Origin: Ruminococcus sp. | GTDB taxonomy: Bacteria; Bacillota; Clostridia; Oscillospirales; Ruminococcaceae | Assembly (NCBI GenBank): GCA_017461395.1 | Contig: JAFTYF010000053.1 | Coordinates: 1-64,000, forward strand | Length of the DNA stretch: 64,000 nt | Direction of reading: 5' to 3' | In this document: in pieces, positions 63,078 to 64,000 of the stretch | Numbering within the stretch: position 1 is the first letter of the stretch | Layout of the letters: the number at the start of each line of letters is the position of its first letter | Position numbers and translations under genes: made by a program | The notes under the pieces: model-generated | Told to the model about the DNA's origin: nothing | Databases searched by the model: none | The model's input: only the letters and a program-made list of their open reading frames with translations

Positions 63078-63839
63078 ATGAATATTTTAGAAGTAAAGGA
63101 CCTCTGCAAAACATATATCGTGAACAAGCATCAGAATAATGTTCTGAAAAACGTGAATTTCAATATTAAAGAAGGGGAAATGGTCGCAGTTATGGGACCT
63201 TCGGGTTCCGGAAAATCCACGCTGCTCTATACCGTTTCCGGTATGGACAGCATTACTGCCGGAACTTCATATTTCTGCGGTAAAAACATCGCTGAAATGA
63301 AAGAAAAAGAGCTTGCTGATCTGCGTCTTGACGAAATGGGCTTCATCTTCCAGCAGATGTATATGCTTAAAAATCTTACCATCCTTGATAATATTATTCT
63401 TCCTGCGGTACAGTCGCAGAAAAACACCAGCCGCAAAGAAATCGTGGAGCAGGCTCATCAGCTTATGCGCAGGCTCGGAATCATCGAAATCGCCGACAAC
63501 GATATCAATGAAGTATCAGGCGGTCAGCTTCAAAGAGCCTGCATATGCCGCAGCATGATAAACGATCCGAAAATGATCTTTGCGGACGAGCCTACCGGCG
63601 CACTCAACCGGACTTCATCCGACGAGGTTATGGAAGAACTTGCAAAGCTCAACAGCAATGGCACGACGATCATGCTTGTTACACATGACGTAAAAGTTGC
63701 TGCAAGATGCACAAGAGTTATGTATATAGTTGACGGAAACATAAAAGGAGAGTATAATTTAGATAAGTACACAAATTCCTCTCAAATGAGAGAGCGTGAA
63801 CGTGCACTGAATAACTGGCTGCTGGAGTTGGGATGGTAA
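63078..63839 (+). CDS. ABC transporter ATP-binding protein (MacB/BceA type)
   Basis: 253 residues. Walker A GPSGSGKST (about 40-48), Q-loop FIFQQMYML (about 90), signature SGGQLQRA (about 146), Walker B MIFADEPTGAL (about 165) and the switch VTHD (about 201). Energises the FtsX-type permease. The following response regulator starts 1 nt after its stop, so sensing and transport are co-expressed. Confidence 0.93.
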   Translation: MNILEVKDLCKTYIVNKHQNNVLKNVNFNIKEGEMVAVMGPSGSGKSTLLYTVSGMDSITAGTSYFCGKNIAEMKEKELADLRLDEMGFIFQQMYMLKNLTILDNIILPAVQSQKNTSRKEIVEQAHQLMRRLGIIEIADNDINEVSGGQLQRACICRSMINDPKMIFADEPTGALNRTSSDEVMEELAKLNSNGTTIMLVTHDVKVAARCTRVMYIVDGNIKGEYNLDKYTNSSQMRERERALNNWLLELGW

Positions 63840-63840
63840 T

Positions 63841-64000
63841 ATGACCGATATTTTAATAGTTGAAGATGAAAAAGAGCTTGCCGATCTGCTGTGTGATTTT
63901 CTCCGTGCGGAAAATTATACAGTATCGGTTGCTCAGACAGGAGAAAAAGCATTGTCGCTGTATGAAAAATACGGTGCAAGGCTTATCGTGCTTGACATAA
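63841..64000 (+). CDS. Response regulator receiver domain, partial (runs off right edge)
   Basis: The first 53 codons read MTDILIVEDEKELADLLCDF...LIVLDI. Acidic Glu8/Asp9/Glu10 and the phospho-acceptor Asp52 of an OmpR-type receiver are visible. The DNA-binding domain and any kinase lie outside the window. Position after the ABC genes points to a transporter-linked two-component system such as those for antimicrobial peptide response. Confidence 0.85.
   Translation, partial: MTDILIVEDEKELADLLCDFLRAENYTVSVAQTGEKALSLYEKYGARLIVLDI

Noticed and set aside
1..64000. tRNA, rRNA or tmRNA genes
   Set aside because: I looked for T-loop (GGTTCGA-type) and acceptor patterns and saw none that fold convincingly; gaps are short and mostly explained by promoters and terminators.

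Overview
This window looks like a chromosomal segment of a low-to-moderate GC, Gram-positive, fibre-degrading member of the Oscillospiraceae, most likely a Ruminococcus of the flavefaciens/champanellensis/albus group. The evidence is five dockerin-type proteins, including two GH9 cellulases and a GH43 enzyme, Thr-rich and Pro-rich surface linkers, a spoIIA sporulation operon, and the Firmicutes gene orders cdaA-cdaR, rpsF-ssb-rpsR and CYTH-phoH-ybeY-era-yqzL-recO-mutS2. The genus is an inference; no rRNA is present to prove it.

Layout. 1-0.87 kb: 5' part of a secreted dockerin/Thr-rich surface protein that runs off the left edge. 1.1-5.7 kb (minus): the c-di-AMP module cdaA-cdaR, then flavin reductase, a DUF3343 protein and a cysteine desulfurase-like enzyme. 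5.7-7.2 kb (plus): spoIIAA-spoIIAB-sigF. 7.2-10.9 kb (minus): lepA, two small membrane proteins, hemW. 11-12.1 kb: a secreted dockerin protein of unknown function. 12.2-13.5 kb: rpsF-ssb-rpsR. 13.7-15 kb: small membrane, NERD-domain and HPr-like genes. 15.3-20.4 kb: mtaB and a large purL. 20.43-20.74 kb: a palindromic, MITE-like element. 20.7-24.4 kb (minus): gltX-metG. 24.5-27.2 kb (minus): a three-gene operon of peptidoglycan-binding, SpoIID-like and surface-domain proteins. 27.3-29.6 kb (minus): rpmG-secE-nusG-rplK-rplA with two candidate L1-binding mRNA sites. 29.8-31.5 kb: an unknown membrane-anchored protein and gapA. 31.7-41.5 kb (plus): a degenerate-kinase-like protein, the CYTH to mutS2 housekeeping run, and a YfhO-type membrane protein. 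41.6-47.4 kb (minus): two GH9 cellulases. 47.6-53.4 kb (plus): putP, two M42 peptidases, a GNAT protein and a methionine gamma-lyase-like PLP enzyme. 53.5-55.9 kb (minus): a GH43-CBM-dockerin enzyme. 56-60.4 kb (minus): a five-gene extracellular polysaccharide module. 60.7-64 kb (plus): an ABC permease, its ATPase and the start of a response regulator.

How the parts work together. Core genes (translation, ribosome assembly, DNA repair, purine synthesis, glycolysis) alternate with fibre-degradation genes, each of which has its own promoter and terminator. GH9 endoglucanases and the GH43 enzyme would be secreted and docked to a cellulosome through their C-terminal dockerins. The dockerins fall into at least three visibly different sequence classes, suggesting different cohesin partners. 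Strong sigma-A-like promoters (17-bp spacing) can be read for many transcription units. No tRNA, rRNA, CRISPR array, prophage or intact transposase was found.
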